Part shown: positions 56,746-64,000 of the stretch, in pieces
Numbering within the stretch: the first letter of the stretch is position 1
Layout of the letters: every line of letters starts with the position of its first letter
NCBI RefSeq assembly: GCF_030687575.1
Contig: NZ_CP117439.1
Span: forward strand, 4,851,501 to 4,915,500
Reading direction: 5' to 3'
Length of the DNA stretch: 64,000 bases
From: Pseudomonas sp. FP2309
GTDB taxonomy: Bacteria; Pseudomonadota; Gammaproteobacteria; Pseudomonadales; Pseudomonadaceae
Program-made: the position numbers and the translations under genes
Notes under the pieces: model-generated
Databases searched by the model: none
Told to the model about the DNA's origin: nothing
What the model saw: the letters and a program-made list of their open reading frames with translations, nothing else

Positions 56746-57666
56746 TCAGCCCCTGAACACCACATCCTGCTCCAGCACCACCCGCTGCTCCCCGGCGTCC
56801 AGGCGCACCCAAGCGCCCATTGGCAACGTCACGTTCGGATCACAATGCCCGCTGCGCCAGCCGCACAACACCGGAATGCGCAACGGTTCAAAGGTCTGCT
56901 TCAGCAACCGCGCCAGCACAACGCCGTCGACGCCCGCCACATCCCCGACCAGCACACCCGCAACCTGACCCAGCTTGCCTGCCAGACGCAGATGCGTCAG
57001 CAGGCGGTCGATGCGGTAAATCGGCTCGTTGACGTCCTCGATGAACAGGATGATGCCCTCGGCATCGATTTCGTACGGCGTGCCCATGACCGCCGCGATC
57101 ATCGACAGGTTGCCCCCCAGCAAGCGCCCACAGGCGACACCTGGCTCAATCGTAGTCAACGGGAAGGCCACCGGGTGCGCAAGCGTATCGCCGGCGCCGA
57201 GCTGGCCGCGCAACAGGCTGAACAAGGATGACTCGGTGGGAGGCTGTTTACCGCCGAGCAGGTCAGCGTTGAGCATCGGTCCGTGGAAGGTCACGAAACC
57301 GGCGTAACGGTTGATCGCCAGGTGCAGCGCGGTGATGTCGCTGTAACCCACGAACGGCTTGGGGTTGGCCCGGATCAGTTGAAAATCCAGCGCGTCCAGT
57401 AAACGGGGCGTTCCGTAACCGCCGCGCAGGCAGAAGATCGCGTCGATGTCGGGGTTGGCGAAAGCGGCATGCAGGTCGTGCAGCCGTACTTTGTCGCTGC
57501 CGGCGAGATAGCCGTCGCGCTCATACACGCCGGGGAAGATATGCAGATCGTAGCCGCGGGCACGCATCCATTGCCCGGCTTTGTCGACATCCAGCGCGGC
57601 AGGACCGGCGGGAGCGATCAGACCTATGGTGCCTTCAGCACGAAGGGCAGGTACGGCAACAGTCAT
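56746..57666 (-). CDS. ldcA: Muramoyltetrapeptide L,D-carboxypeptidase
   Basis: Removes the terminal D-Ala from tetrapeptides in murein recycling. 306 residues, S66 family: nucleophile Ser in GYSDITALHLA, catalytic Glu in LFIEDVNEPIYRIDR, catalytic His in GWRSGHCDPNVTLPMGA. Cytoplasmic (no signal). Confidence 0.93.
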   Translation of the reverse strand: MTVAVPALRAEGTIGLIAPAGPAALDVDKAGQWMRARGYDLHIFPGVYERDGYLAGSDKVRLHDLHAAFANPDIDAIFCLRGGYGTPRLLDALDFQLIRANPKPFVGYSDITALHLAINRYAGFVTFHGPMLNADLLGGKQPPTESSLFSLLRGQLGAGDTLAHPVAFPLTTIEPGVACGRLLGGNLSMIAAVMGTPYEIDAEGIILFIEDVNEPIYRIDRLLTHLRLAGKLGQVAGVLVGDVAGVDGVVLARLLKQTFEPLRIPVLCGWRSGHCDPNVTLPMGAWVRLDAGEQRVVLEQDVVFRG

Positions 57667-57697
57667 CCACGGCTCTCCCTAATCAACGCAGAACGAA

Positions 57698-57788
57698 ATG
57701 TGGGAGCGGACTTGCTCGCGAACGCGGAGCATCAGCCGATTCATCAGTGACTGAAACACCGCTTCGCGAGCAAGCCCGCTCCCACATT
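57698..57788. repeat. REP doublet (REPIN)
   Basis: GTGGGAGCGGACTTGCTCGC (left) and TCGCGAGCAAGCCCGCTCCC (right) face each other around about 40 bases, the standard REPIN arrangement, in the ldcA-lipA spacer. Confidence 0.88.
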
Positions 57789-57815
57789 GGATCAGCGGCG
57801 CAGCGCAAATTGCAG

Positions 57816-58841
57816 TTACGAGATCAGGCTTGCCTTGACCAGCTTGGCCTGTTCGTCGGCGTGGTACGAGGACCGTACCAGCGGGCCCGAAGCGACGTTC
57901 TTGAAGCCCATTTTGTAGCCTTCCTCGGCGAACCAGGCGAAGGTGTCCGGGTGCACGAAACGCTGCACCGGCAAGTGGCTGCGCGACGGTTGCAGGTACT
58001 GGCCCAGGGTCAGCATGTCGATGTCGTGTTCGCGCATGCGCTTCATGACTTCGATGACTTCTTCGTCGGTCTCGCCCAGGCCCAGCATCAAGCCGGATTT
58101 GGTCGGGATGTGCGGCATCATCTGCTTGAATTTCTGCAGCAGGGTCAGCGACCACTGGTAGTCAGAACCCGGGCGCGCAGCCTTGTACAGGCGTGGCACG
58201 GTTTCCAGGTTGTGGTTGAACACATCAGGTGGCTCGGCGGCGGTGATTTCCAGCGCCACGTCCATACGGCCACGGTAGTCGGGCACCAGGGTCTCGAGCA
58301 TAACGTTCGGCGACAGCTTGCGGATTTCGCGGATACAGTCGGCAAAGTGCTGGGCACCGCCGTCGCGCAGGTCATCACGGTCAACCGAGGTGATCACCAC
58401 GTACTTGAGTTTCAGGTCGGCGATGGCAATGGCCAGACTTTCCGGCTCGTTGACGTCCAGGGGCTTCGGACGGCCATGGCCCACGTCGCAGAACGGGCAA
58501 CGACGGGTGCAAATGTCACCCATGATCATGAAGGTGGCGGTACCACCGGAGAAGCACTCGCCCAGGTTCGGGCAGGAGGCTTCTTCGCACACGCTGTGCA
58601 GCTTGTGTTTGCGCAGCAGGGCCTTGATACGGTCGACTTCCGGCGAGACCGGGATACGTACGCGAATCCAGTCAGGCTTTTTCGGCAGTTCGGTGGTCGG
58701 AATGATCTTCACCGGGATGCGTGCAACCTTCTCGGCGCCGCGCAGCTTGACACCGGCTTCCACCTTGGCACGCGGGGCCGGGGCCGGACGTTCGGTGACG
58801 TCCAGCGTCGGGATCATGGTTTGCACTGCATCAGTAGTCAT
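57816..58841 (-). CDS. lipA: Lipoyl synthase
   Basis: Radical-SAM enzyme inserting two sulfurs into octanoyl-protein. 341 residues with the auxiliary cluster cysteines [12 protein letters not shown] and the radical-SAM motif [15 protein letters not shown]; the C-terminal [13 protein letters not shown] includes the conserved RSSY serine ligand. Two bases separate it from lipB. Confidence 0.98.
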   Translation of the reverse strand: MTTDAVQTMIPTLDVTERPAPAPRAKVEAGVKLRGAEKVARIPVKIIPTTELPKKPDWIRVRIPVSPEVDRIKALLRKHKLHSVCEEASCPNLGECFSGGTATFMIMGDICTRRCPFCDVGHGRPKPLDVNEPESLAIAIADLKLKYVVITSVDRDDLRDGGAQHFADCIREIRKLSPNVMLETLVPDYRGRMDVALEITAAEPPDVFNHNLETVPRLYKAARPGSDYQWSLTLLQKFKQMMPHIPTKSGLMLGLGETDEEVIEVMKRMREHDIDMLTLGQYLQPSRSHLPVQRFVHPDTFAWFAEEGYKMGFKNVASGPLVRSSYHADEQAKLVKASLIS

Positions 58842-58843
58842 AA

Positions 58844-59491
58844 TCAGTCGATTCCGCCCGTTAGGGTCGTCTGCTCAGCATAGTCGAGGTGTTTGACGAG
58901 CTGCGCGCGCAGCCGGGCACTTACCTCGGCAAATTTAATCGGTGTCGCGTGATCGCTCAGTTGTGTCATCGCCAACCCGGCGTAACCGCACGGGTTGATC
59001 CGCCGGAACGGTGCCAGGTCCATGTCCACATTCAGGGCCAGACCGTGAAATGAACAACCGTGACGGATCCGCAGCCCCAGGGAGGCGATCTTCGCACCGT
59101 CGACGTACACGCCCGGTGCATCCGGCTTGGCCACGGCGGTCACGCCGTAACTGGCCAGCAGCTCGATCAGGCAAGCCTCCATGCGGCTCACCAGGTCGCG
59201 CACGCCAAACCCCAGCTTGCGCACATCCAGCAGCAAATACGCGACCAGTTGACCGGGCCCATGGTAAGTCACCTGGCCACCTCGGTCGACCTGCACCACC
59301 GGAATATCACCCGGTAGCAGCAAATGCTCAGCCTTGCCGGCCTGGCCCTGGGTGAACACCGCCGGGTGCTCCACCAACCAGATTTCGTCGGACGCCGAGC
59401 TGCCGCGTTCATTGGTGAACCGCTGCATGGCGTGCCAGACCGGCTCGTAAGCCATCTGGCCGAGCTCGCGAAAGCCCAGGACCTGTGACAT
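58844..59491 (-). CDS. lipB: Octanoyl-ACP:protein N-octanoyltransferase
   Basis: Transfers octanoyl from ACP to lipoyl domains. 215 residues with [22 protein letters not shown], the catalytic Cys in [13 protein letters not shown] and Lys in [25 protein letters not shown]. The ATG overlaps the ybeD stop (TGATG). Confidence 0.97.
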   Translation of the reverse strand: MSQVLGFRELGQMAYEPVWHAMQRFTNERGSSASDEIWLVEHPAVFTQGQAGKAEHLLLPGDIPVVQVDRGGQVTYHGPGQLVAYLLLDVRKLGFGVRDLVSRMEACLIELLASYGVTAVAKPDAPGVYVDGAKIASLGLRIRHGCSFHGLALNVDMDLAPFRRINPCGYAGLAMTQLSDHATPIKFAEVSARLRAQLVKHLDYAEQTTLTGGID

Positions 59492-59766
59492 CACAGCACC
59501 ATGTGCACGAAGCCCGTGGCCCGCAGTTCGCTGTTGATGTCGTAGAGCTGGTCTTGACCGATCGCAACGATGTGCAACTGGATCGTGGTGTATTTACCGT
59601 TGGTACTGGAACGCTCGTCCACACGGTTATCGTTGATCGTGGCGTGTTTACGCACGATGTCGATGATCTTGTCTTTGTTGCCTACACCGGTATCGCTGAT
59701 CACCTTGACGGGATAGTCCGTCACCGGGAACTCGATCTTTGGCGCCTTTACTTCGTTATCGGTCAT
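59491..59766 (-). CDS. ybeD: YbeD (DUF493) family protein
   Basis: A 91-residue ferredoxin-like/ACT-like small protein: [17 protein letters not shown], then [34 protein letters not shown]. Usual neighbour of lipB; regulatory function suspected but unknown. The ATG at 59766 gives the family length. Confidence 0.93.
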   Translation of the reverse strand: MTDNEVKAPKIEFPVTDYPVKVISDTGVGNKDKIIDIVRKHATINDNRVDERSSTNGKYTTIQLHIVAIGQDQLYDINSELRATGFVHMVL

Positions 59767-59804
59767 GGCAGAACAGCCTCGTAAGCGGTAAGCCGTGGCG
59801 ACGG

Positions 59805-59839
59805 GCAAAGCCCCGCGTCGGATCAACGCGGGGCTTTGC
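59805..59839 (-). terminator. Terminator hairpin after dacA
   Basis: A 14-bp stem, GCAAAGCCCCGCGT with its complement, around a seven-base loop, between dacA and ybeD. It would partially or fully separate dacA from ybeD-lipB-lipA. Confidence 0.7.
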
Positions 59840-59851
59840 AGGTGCACACAA

Positions 59852-61009
59852 TCAGTTGAACAAGCCGTAGAAGAATAGACGGATGCTATCCCACACGCGG
59901 CGGAAGATACCACCTTCGTCGACGGCGTCCAGTGCGATCAGATCGGCGCTGTGCACCACCTTGTCGTCCAGTTTCACTTCGACTTTACCGATCACGTCGC
60001 CCTTGGCGATTGGCGCAACCAATTGCGGGTTCATGGTCATGCTGGCGGCGAGCTTTTTCAGTTGGCCTTTAGGCATGGTCAGAGTCAGGTCTTCGGCCAG
60101 GCCGGCTTTGACCTGGGAGGTTGCGCCCTTCCAAACCGGTGCGGTCGCCAGTTCGGCACCCTTCTGATAGAAGGTCTGGGTTTCGAAGAAACGGAAACCG
60201 TAGGTCAGCAACTTTTGCGTCTCGGCGGCACGGGCCTGCTCGCTGTTGGTGCCGAAGACCACGGCGATCAAGCGCTGGCCATCACGGACGGCGGACGACA
60301 CCATGCAGTAGCCGGCTTCTTCGGTGTGGCCGGTTTTCAGACCATCGACGGTCTTGTCGCGCCACAGCAGAAGGTTACGGTTAGGCTGCTTGATGTTGTT
60401 CCAGAAGAACTCTTTCTGGGAGTAGATCGCGTAGTGCACCGGGTCAACACGAATGATCGCGCGGGCCAGGATCGCCATGTCATGAGCCGACGAGTAGTGC
60501 TCCGGGTTCGGCAGGCCGGTCGGGTTCATGAAGTGGCTGTTGGTCATGCCCAGGTCGGCCACGGTTTTGTTCATCATGTCGGCGAACGCGTCTTCGCTGC
60601 CGGCGATGTGCTCGGCCAGGGCGACGCTGGCGTCGTTACCGGACTGGATGATGATGCCGTGCAGCAGGTCGCTCACGGTGACTTGCGAGCCCACCTTGAT
60701 GAACATCCGCGAACCGCCGGTGCGCCAGGCGTTTTCGCTGACGGTCACAGGGTCGTTTTCGCCGATCTGGCCGCGACGAATTTCCAGGGTCGCGATGTAG
60801 GCCGTCATCAGTTTGGTCAGGCTGGCCGGTGGCAGGCGCTGGTCACCGTTGTTCTCGACCAGCACGTTGCCGCTGGCGGCATCCATGAGCACCCAGGCCT
60901 TGGCGGCCAGTTGCGGTGAAGCCGGCACCATTTCAACCGCCCAAGCGGCCGGGGTGATGATCAGCGAGATAAGCAGGCACGTGCGTTTGGCTAAGGTGGT
61001 GATGTTCAT
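59852..61009 (-). CDS. dacA: D-alanyl-D-alanine carboxypeptidase (PBP5/6 type)
   Basis: Trims pentapeptides in the periplasm. 385 residues: signal peptide (1-25), S63-x-x-K66 in PPASLTKLMTAY, SGN at 123-125 (IIQSGNDASVALAEH), KTG in DGLKTGHTEEAGYC, a C-terminal beta domain and an amphipathic anchor RVWDSIRLFFYGLFN at the end. Called dacC in P. aeruginosa. Confidence 0.96.
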   Translation of the reverse strand: MNITTLAKRTCLLISLIITPAAWAVEMVPASPQLAAKAWVLMDAASGNVLVENNGDQRLPPASLTKLMTAYIATLEIRRGQIGENDPVTVSENAWRTGGSRMFIKVGSQVTVSDLLHGIIIQSGNDASVALAEHIAGSEDAFADMMNKTVADLGMTNSHFMNPTGLPNPEHYSSAHDMAILARAIIRVDPVHYAIYSQKEFFWNNIKQPNRNLLLWRDKTVDGLKTGHTEEAGYCMVSSAVRDGQRLIAVVFGTNSEQARAAETQKLLTYGFRFFETQTFYQKGAELATAPVWKGATSQVKAGLAEDLTLTMPKGQLKKLAASMTMNPQLVAPIAKGDVIGKVEVKLDDKVVHSADLIALDAVDEGGIFRRVWDSIRLFFYGLFN

Positions 61010-61188
61010 CCGTCTCTCGAAATTGCTTATGGAAACTTGCCCTCTCGGGCAAAACTTTTATTCAGACAGCCCGCTACCAGACTGTCACGTGTTCGGTTGC
61101 CCACTCACCCCTCGCCCCTGGGTTTTTATTCTTCAACGAGCCAACAACCAGGGTTCAAGCCCGCGCACGGGCCTGCACCATCAATCTT

Positions 61189-62187
61189 TTATTCGGCGGT
61201 GACCACACTGGGCTGCCCCAGATTGGCCATGCGCACGCTGTTCTGTACTTGCGCGACTTCGCTGGGAGAGCCGATCGGGCCCATCCGTACGCGGTGCAGG
61301 GTTTGCTGGTTACGCACAATGGAGCTGATAAACACCGGCGCGTTGACCATGCCGCTGAGTTTGGACCTTAACAGCTCTGCCGCATCCGGGTTGGCGAAAG
61401 CGCCCACCTGCAGGTATTGCCCGCCCGCCGCCGAGGCGCCAGGCGCCGCATGGGGCACAACCACCGTGTCCGGAGCATGTTGCTGCGGCGGCGGCGTCCA
61501 CTGTTCGATCTTGCCGGTCGATGCGGTCACTTGCGGCTGCCGGGTTTGCGGTTCATTGAGCATCAACGGCGCCGGCTTGCCACGCTGGGCCCAGTACTGC
61601 GCCGGGTCGATGCCTTCGACCTTGACCCGCGCGGTGCCGGTTTCGGCGTAACCGAGTTTTTTCGCAGCGGCGTAGGACAAGTCGATGATGCGGTCCGAAT
61701 AGAACGGCCCACGGTCATTGACCCGCAGGATCACCGTGCGGTTGTTGTCCAGGTTGGTCACCCGCACATAGCTGGGCAGCGGCAGGGTTTTATGGGCCGC
61801 GCTCATGCCATACAGGTCATAGACCTCGCCATTGGCGGTGTTCTGACCATGGAATTTGGTGCCGTACCAGGACGCCGTGCCCGATTGCACGTAGGTCTTG
61901 GAGTCTTGCAACGGGAAGTACGACTTGCCCAGCACGGTATACGGGTTGGCCTTGTAGGGGCCGGTGTGCAGGGTCGGGGTGGCGTCGGGGATCTTCGACA
62001 CGTCGACGTCCCACCACGGCGCGCCGTCCTTGTGCGCGCGGTTGATGTCCAGGCCCGGCTGGGAACGCACCACGGCGCCACCGGACTTCGGCGCCGGGCC
62101 ACGGCTGGTGGAGCAACTGACGACCAGCAGGGACAACGCGGCGAACGCCACCAGCTTGAGCGGTTGATTGAACGGCGATGCCCGCAT
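61189..62187 (-). CDS. rlpA: Septal-ring lytic transglycosylase RlpA
   Basis: Cleaves denuded (stem-peptide-free) glycans at the septum. 332 residues: lipobox LLVVSCSTSRG (Cys25), double-psi beta-barrel domain (SGTASWYGTKFHGQNTANGEVYD; VNDRGPFYSDRIIDLSYAAAKKLG with the catalytic Asp region), a Pro/Gln linker, and a C-terminal SPOR domain (QYLQVGAFANPDAAELLRSKL). Its ATG overlaps the mltB stop by one base (TAATG). Confidence 0.96.
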   Translation of the reverse strand: MRASPFNQPLKLVAFAALSLLVVSCSTSRGPAPKSGGAVVRSQPGLDINRAHKDGAPWWDVDVSKIPDATPTLHTGPYKANPYTVLGKSYFPLQDSKTYVQSGTASWYGTKFHGQNTANGEVYDLYGMSAAHKTLPLPSYVRVTNLDNNRTVILRVNDRGPFYSDRIIDLSYAAAKKLGYAETGTARVKVEGIDPAQYWAQRGKPAPLMLNEPQTRQPQVTASTGKIEQWTPPPQQHAPDTVVVPHAAPGASAAGGQYLQVGAFANPDAAELLRSKLSGMVNAPVFISSIVRNQQTLHRVRMGPIGSPSEVAQVQNSVRMANLGQPSVVTAE

Positions 62188-63203
62188 TACTTGTTGCCCC
62201 GTGCTTGGACCAGCATGTCTGACAGCTGATGCACGGCCATGGCGTACATCACACTGCGGTTATAACGCGTGATTGCGTAAAAATTCTTCAGGCCCATCCA
62301 GTATTCAGGGCCATTTTCGCCTTCCAGGCGGAACGCCGTGACCGGCATTTCATCGCGTGGCGCATTCTGACTCGACCAGCCCAGCGCCCGCAACTCCCCG
62401 ACCGTCTTGACCGGCTCAATGCCCTGGGTCAGGCCCTCATCGGCGCGCTCCCCGGTGACCTCGGCGCGAACCACAACAGGCTCGCCGCCGACCCAGCCGT
62501 GGCGCTTGAAGTAGCTGGCCACACTGCCAATGGCGTCGTCCGGGTTGCTCCAGATATTGATGTGGCCGTCGCCGTCAAAGTCCACCGCGTAGGCGCGAAA
62601 GCTGCTCGGCATGAACTGCGGCAAGCCCATCGCCCCGGCGTAGGAGCCTTTGAGAGTCAGCGGGTCGACCTGCTCTTCGCGGGCCAGCAGCAGGAATTCG
62701 CGCAGCTCCTTACGGAAGAAGTCGGCGCGCGGCGGGTAATCGAAGCCCAGGGTCGACAAGGCGTCGATCACCCGGTAACTGCCGGTATTGCGCCCGTAGA
62801 AGGTTTCGATGCCGATGATCGCGACAATCACCTGGGCCGGCACGCCGTATTCCTGCTCGGCGCGGGCCAACACGGCTTCGTGCTGGCGCCAGAAGTCCAC
62901 ACCCCTCGCCACGCGGGCGTCGGTGAGGAACATCGGACGGTATTCCTTCCACTGTTTCACGCGCTCGGCGGGGCGGGAAATCGCGTCGAGGATCGCCTGC
63001 TTTTTCTGGGCTTCGCGGAACACGCCCATCAGCTGTTCACCGGCGAAACCATAGTCGCGGGTCATTTCACCGACAAATTCGGCGACCTGGGGTGAACCAT
63101 CGTAGTCACCGGCCAGCGCCTCCTGCGTTGCGCCCAGCAGCCCAATCAGGCCCATCCAGGACGCATGCCGAGTCGCCCAGCCGCGCATTACTTGCATTGA
63201 CAT
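62187..63203 (-). CDS. mltB: Membrane-bound lytic murein transglycosylase B
   Basis: 338 residues: N-terminal export signal without a lipobox Cys (GLIGLLGATQEALAGDYD), SLT_2 domain with catalytic Glu in AIIGIETFYGRNTGSYRVIDALSTLGFDYPPR and GSYAGAMGLPQFMPSSFRAYAVDFDGDGHINIW. The absent lipobox suggests the soluble SltB1 form of Pseudomonas. ATG 63203 follows AAGGTG. Confidence 0.94.
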   Translation of the reverse strand: MSMQVMRGWATRHASWMGLIGLLGATQEALAGDYDGSPQVAEFVGEMTRDYGFAGEQLMGVFREAQKKQAILDAISRPAERVKQWKEYRPMFLTDARVARGVDFWRQHEAVLARAEQEYGVPAQVIVAIIGIETFYGRNTGSYRVIDALSTLGFDYPPRADFFRKELREFLLLAREEQVDPLTLKGSYAGAMGLPQFMPSSFRAYAVDFDGDGHINIWSNPDDAIGSVASYFKRHGWVGGEPVVVRAEVTGERADEGLTQGIEPVKTVGELRALGWSSQNAPRDEMPVTAFRLEGENGPEYWMGLKNFYAITRYNRSVMYAMAVHQLSDMLVQARGNK

Positions 63204-63214
63204 CTTCACCTTAT

Positions 63215-64000
63215 TCAAACCTGTGCGATCCACTTGCGATGCGTATGAATCGACATCAAAACCCCAAACGCTGACAGCAATGTCACCAGCGAAGTTCCGC
63301 CGTAGCTAATGAATGGCAACGGCACCCCAACCACCGGCAACAGGCCACTGACCATACCGATGTTGACGAAAACGTAAACAAAAAAAGTCATGGTCAGGGC
63401 ACCGGCGAGCAATTTGCCGAACAGCGTCTGCGCCTGCGCGGTGATCACCAGGCCACGCCCGATCAGCAGCAAATAGATCAGCAACAGCGCGCAAATGCCC
63501 ACCAGGCCGAACTCTTCGCCCATCACCGCAATAATGAAGTCGGTGTGGCTCTCGGGCAGAAAGTCCAAATGAGACTGGGTGCCCAGTAACCAACCCTTAC
63601 CAAATACGCCGCCGGAGCCGATGGCCGCTTTCGACTGGATGATGTTCCAGCCGGTGCCGAGCGGGTCGCTCTCCGGGTCGAGGAAGGTGAGAATCCGTTG
63701 TTTCTGGTAGTCGTGCATGAAGAAGAACCACATGGCCACCGCCACGGGTACCGCAGCGGCCAACACGCTGAGGATCCAGCGCCAGCGCAGCCCCCCCATG
63801 AACAGTACGAACGCGCCCCCGGCAAGGATCAGCAGCGAGGTGCCCAGATCCGGCTGGCGCACAATCAGCACAAAGGGGATACCGATCAGCAGCAGACTGA
63901 TCCCCACGTGTTTAAGCTGCGGCGGCAAGGTGCGCTTGGACAGATACCAGGCGATGGTGGCCGGCATCAGGATCTTCATGAATTCCGACGGCTGGAAGCG
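63215..64000 (-). CDS. rodA: Rod-shape SEDS glycosyltransferase RodA, 5' part cut by window edge
   Basis: Peptidoglycan polymerase of the elongasome. The visible 261 residues begin RFQPSEFMKILMPATIAWYL and include GLRWRWILSV, the conserved periplasmic loop GWNIIQSKAAIGSGGVFGKGW, SHLDFLPESHTDFIIAVMGEEFGLVG and the final GVPLPFISYGGTSLVT. The frame stays open to base 64000. It lies 11 bases upstream of mltB in one operon. Confidence 0.96.
   Translation of the reverse strand, partial: RFQPSEFMKILMPATIAWYLSKRTLPPQLKHVGISLLLIGIPFVLIVRQPDLGTSLLILAGGAFVLFMGGLRWRWILSVLAAAVPVAVAMWFFFMHDYQKQRILTFLDPESDPLGTGWNIIQSKAAIGSGGVFGKGWLLGTQSHLDFLPESHTDFIIAVMGEEFGLVGICALLLIYLLLIGRGLVITAQAQTLFGKLLAGALTMTFFVYVFVNIGMVSGLLPVVGVPLPFISYGGTSLVTLLSAFGVLMSIHTHRKWIAQV

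Overview
The window is GC-rich chromosomal DNA from a member of the Pseudomonas fluorescens group. I infer this from four things: the gene order ladS-thiD-thiE-hemL-miaB-ybeZ-ybeY-corC-lnt-leuS-lptE-holA-arfA-lipA-lipB-dacA-rlpA-mltB-rodA, which matches my recollection of the Pseudomonas core genome; the GATCGTTCCCACGC and GTGGGAGCGGACTTG type REP sequences; a DUF6124 gene; and the high-GC codon use. I saw no rRNA, tRNA, CRISPR array, insertion sequence or prophage.

Layout. 1-967 is the end of trmA. 1100-6750 is a hydroaromatic (quinate/shikimate) catabolic cluster: aroQ-aroE reading right, a quiC-tetR pair reading left, and an ACS-type MFS transporter divergent from quiC. The aroQ and quiC promoters carry the same two kinds of operator, a TetR-type palindrome and a PcaR-like (IclR family) box, and each leader has an A-rich Crc/Hfq-like motif just ahead of the ribosome binding site. 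6747-17585 holds assorted housekeeping genes: transporters, YpfJ-type peptidase, tesB, HDAC-like hydrolase, flavoprotein, rhlE and an Lrp regulator. 17586-20191 is an AT-rich accessory patch with a TIGR02391-family gene broken by three single-base shifts and a two-gene module (glycine-rich membrane protein plus an ACP-like partner) that resembles an effector-immunity pair. 20461-20978 is a DUF6124 gene behind a long, highly structured leader. 20992-21780 is a REP-rich array in which the last 48 codons of a neighbouring exonuclease gene occur three extra times.

22419-37074 contains a NYN protein, DUF2076, YciC, an EEP phosphatase, DUF1206, hrpB, a CDF exporter, an Lrp regulator, rluE, amn and aidB. 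37143 to the end is conserved core: the LadS hybrid sensor kinase, thiamine and haem genes, tRNA and ribosome maintenance (miaB, ybeZ, ybeY), envelope genes (corC, lnt, lptE), leuS, holA, arfA, cell-wall enzymes (MltB-like, ldcA, dacA, rlpA, mltB, rodA) and lipoate synthesis (lipA, lipB). The last group forms one long leftward cell-elongation and lipoate cluster.

The least expected signals are the structured DUF6124 leader (17-bp helix, UUCG hairpin, possible loop-junction pseudoknot), the exonuclease-tail/REP array with signs of template switching, a cluster of DnaA boxes in and before the flavoprotein gene, the three-layer regulation of the quinate cluster, and the terminator hairpin inside the arfA reading frame.
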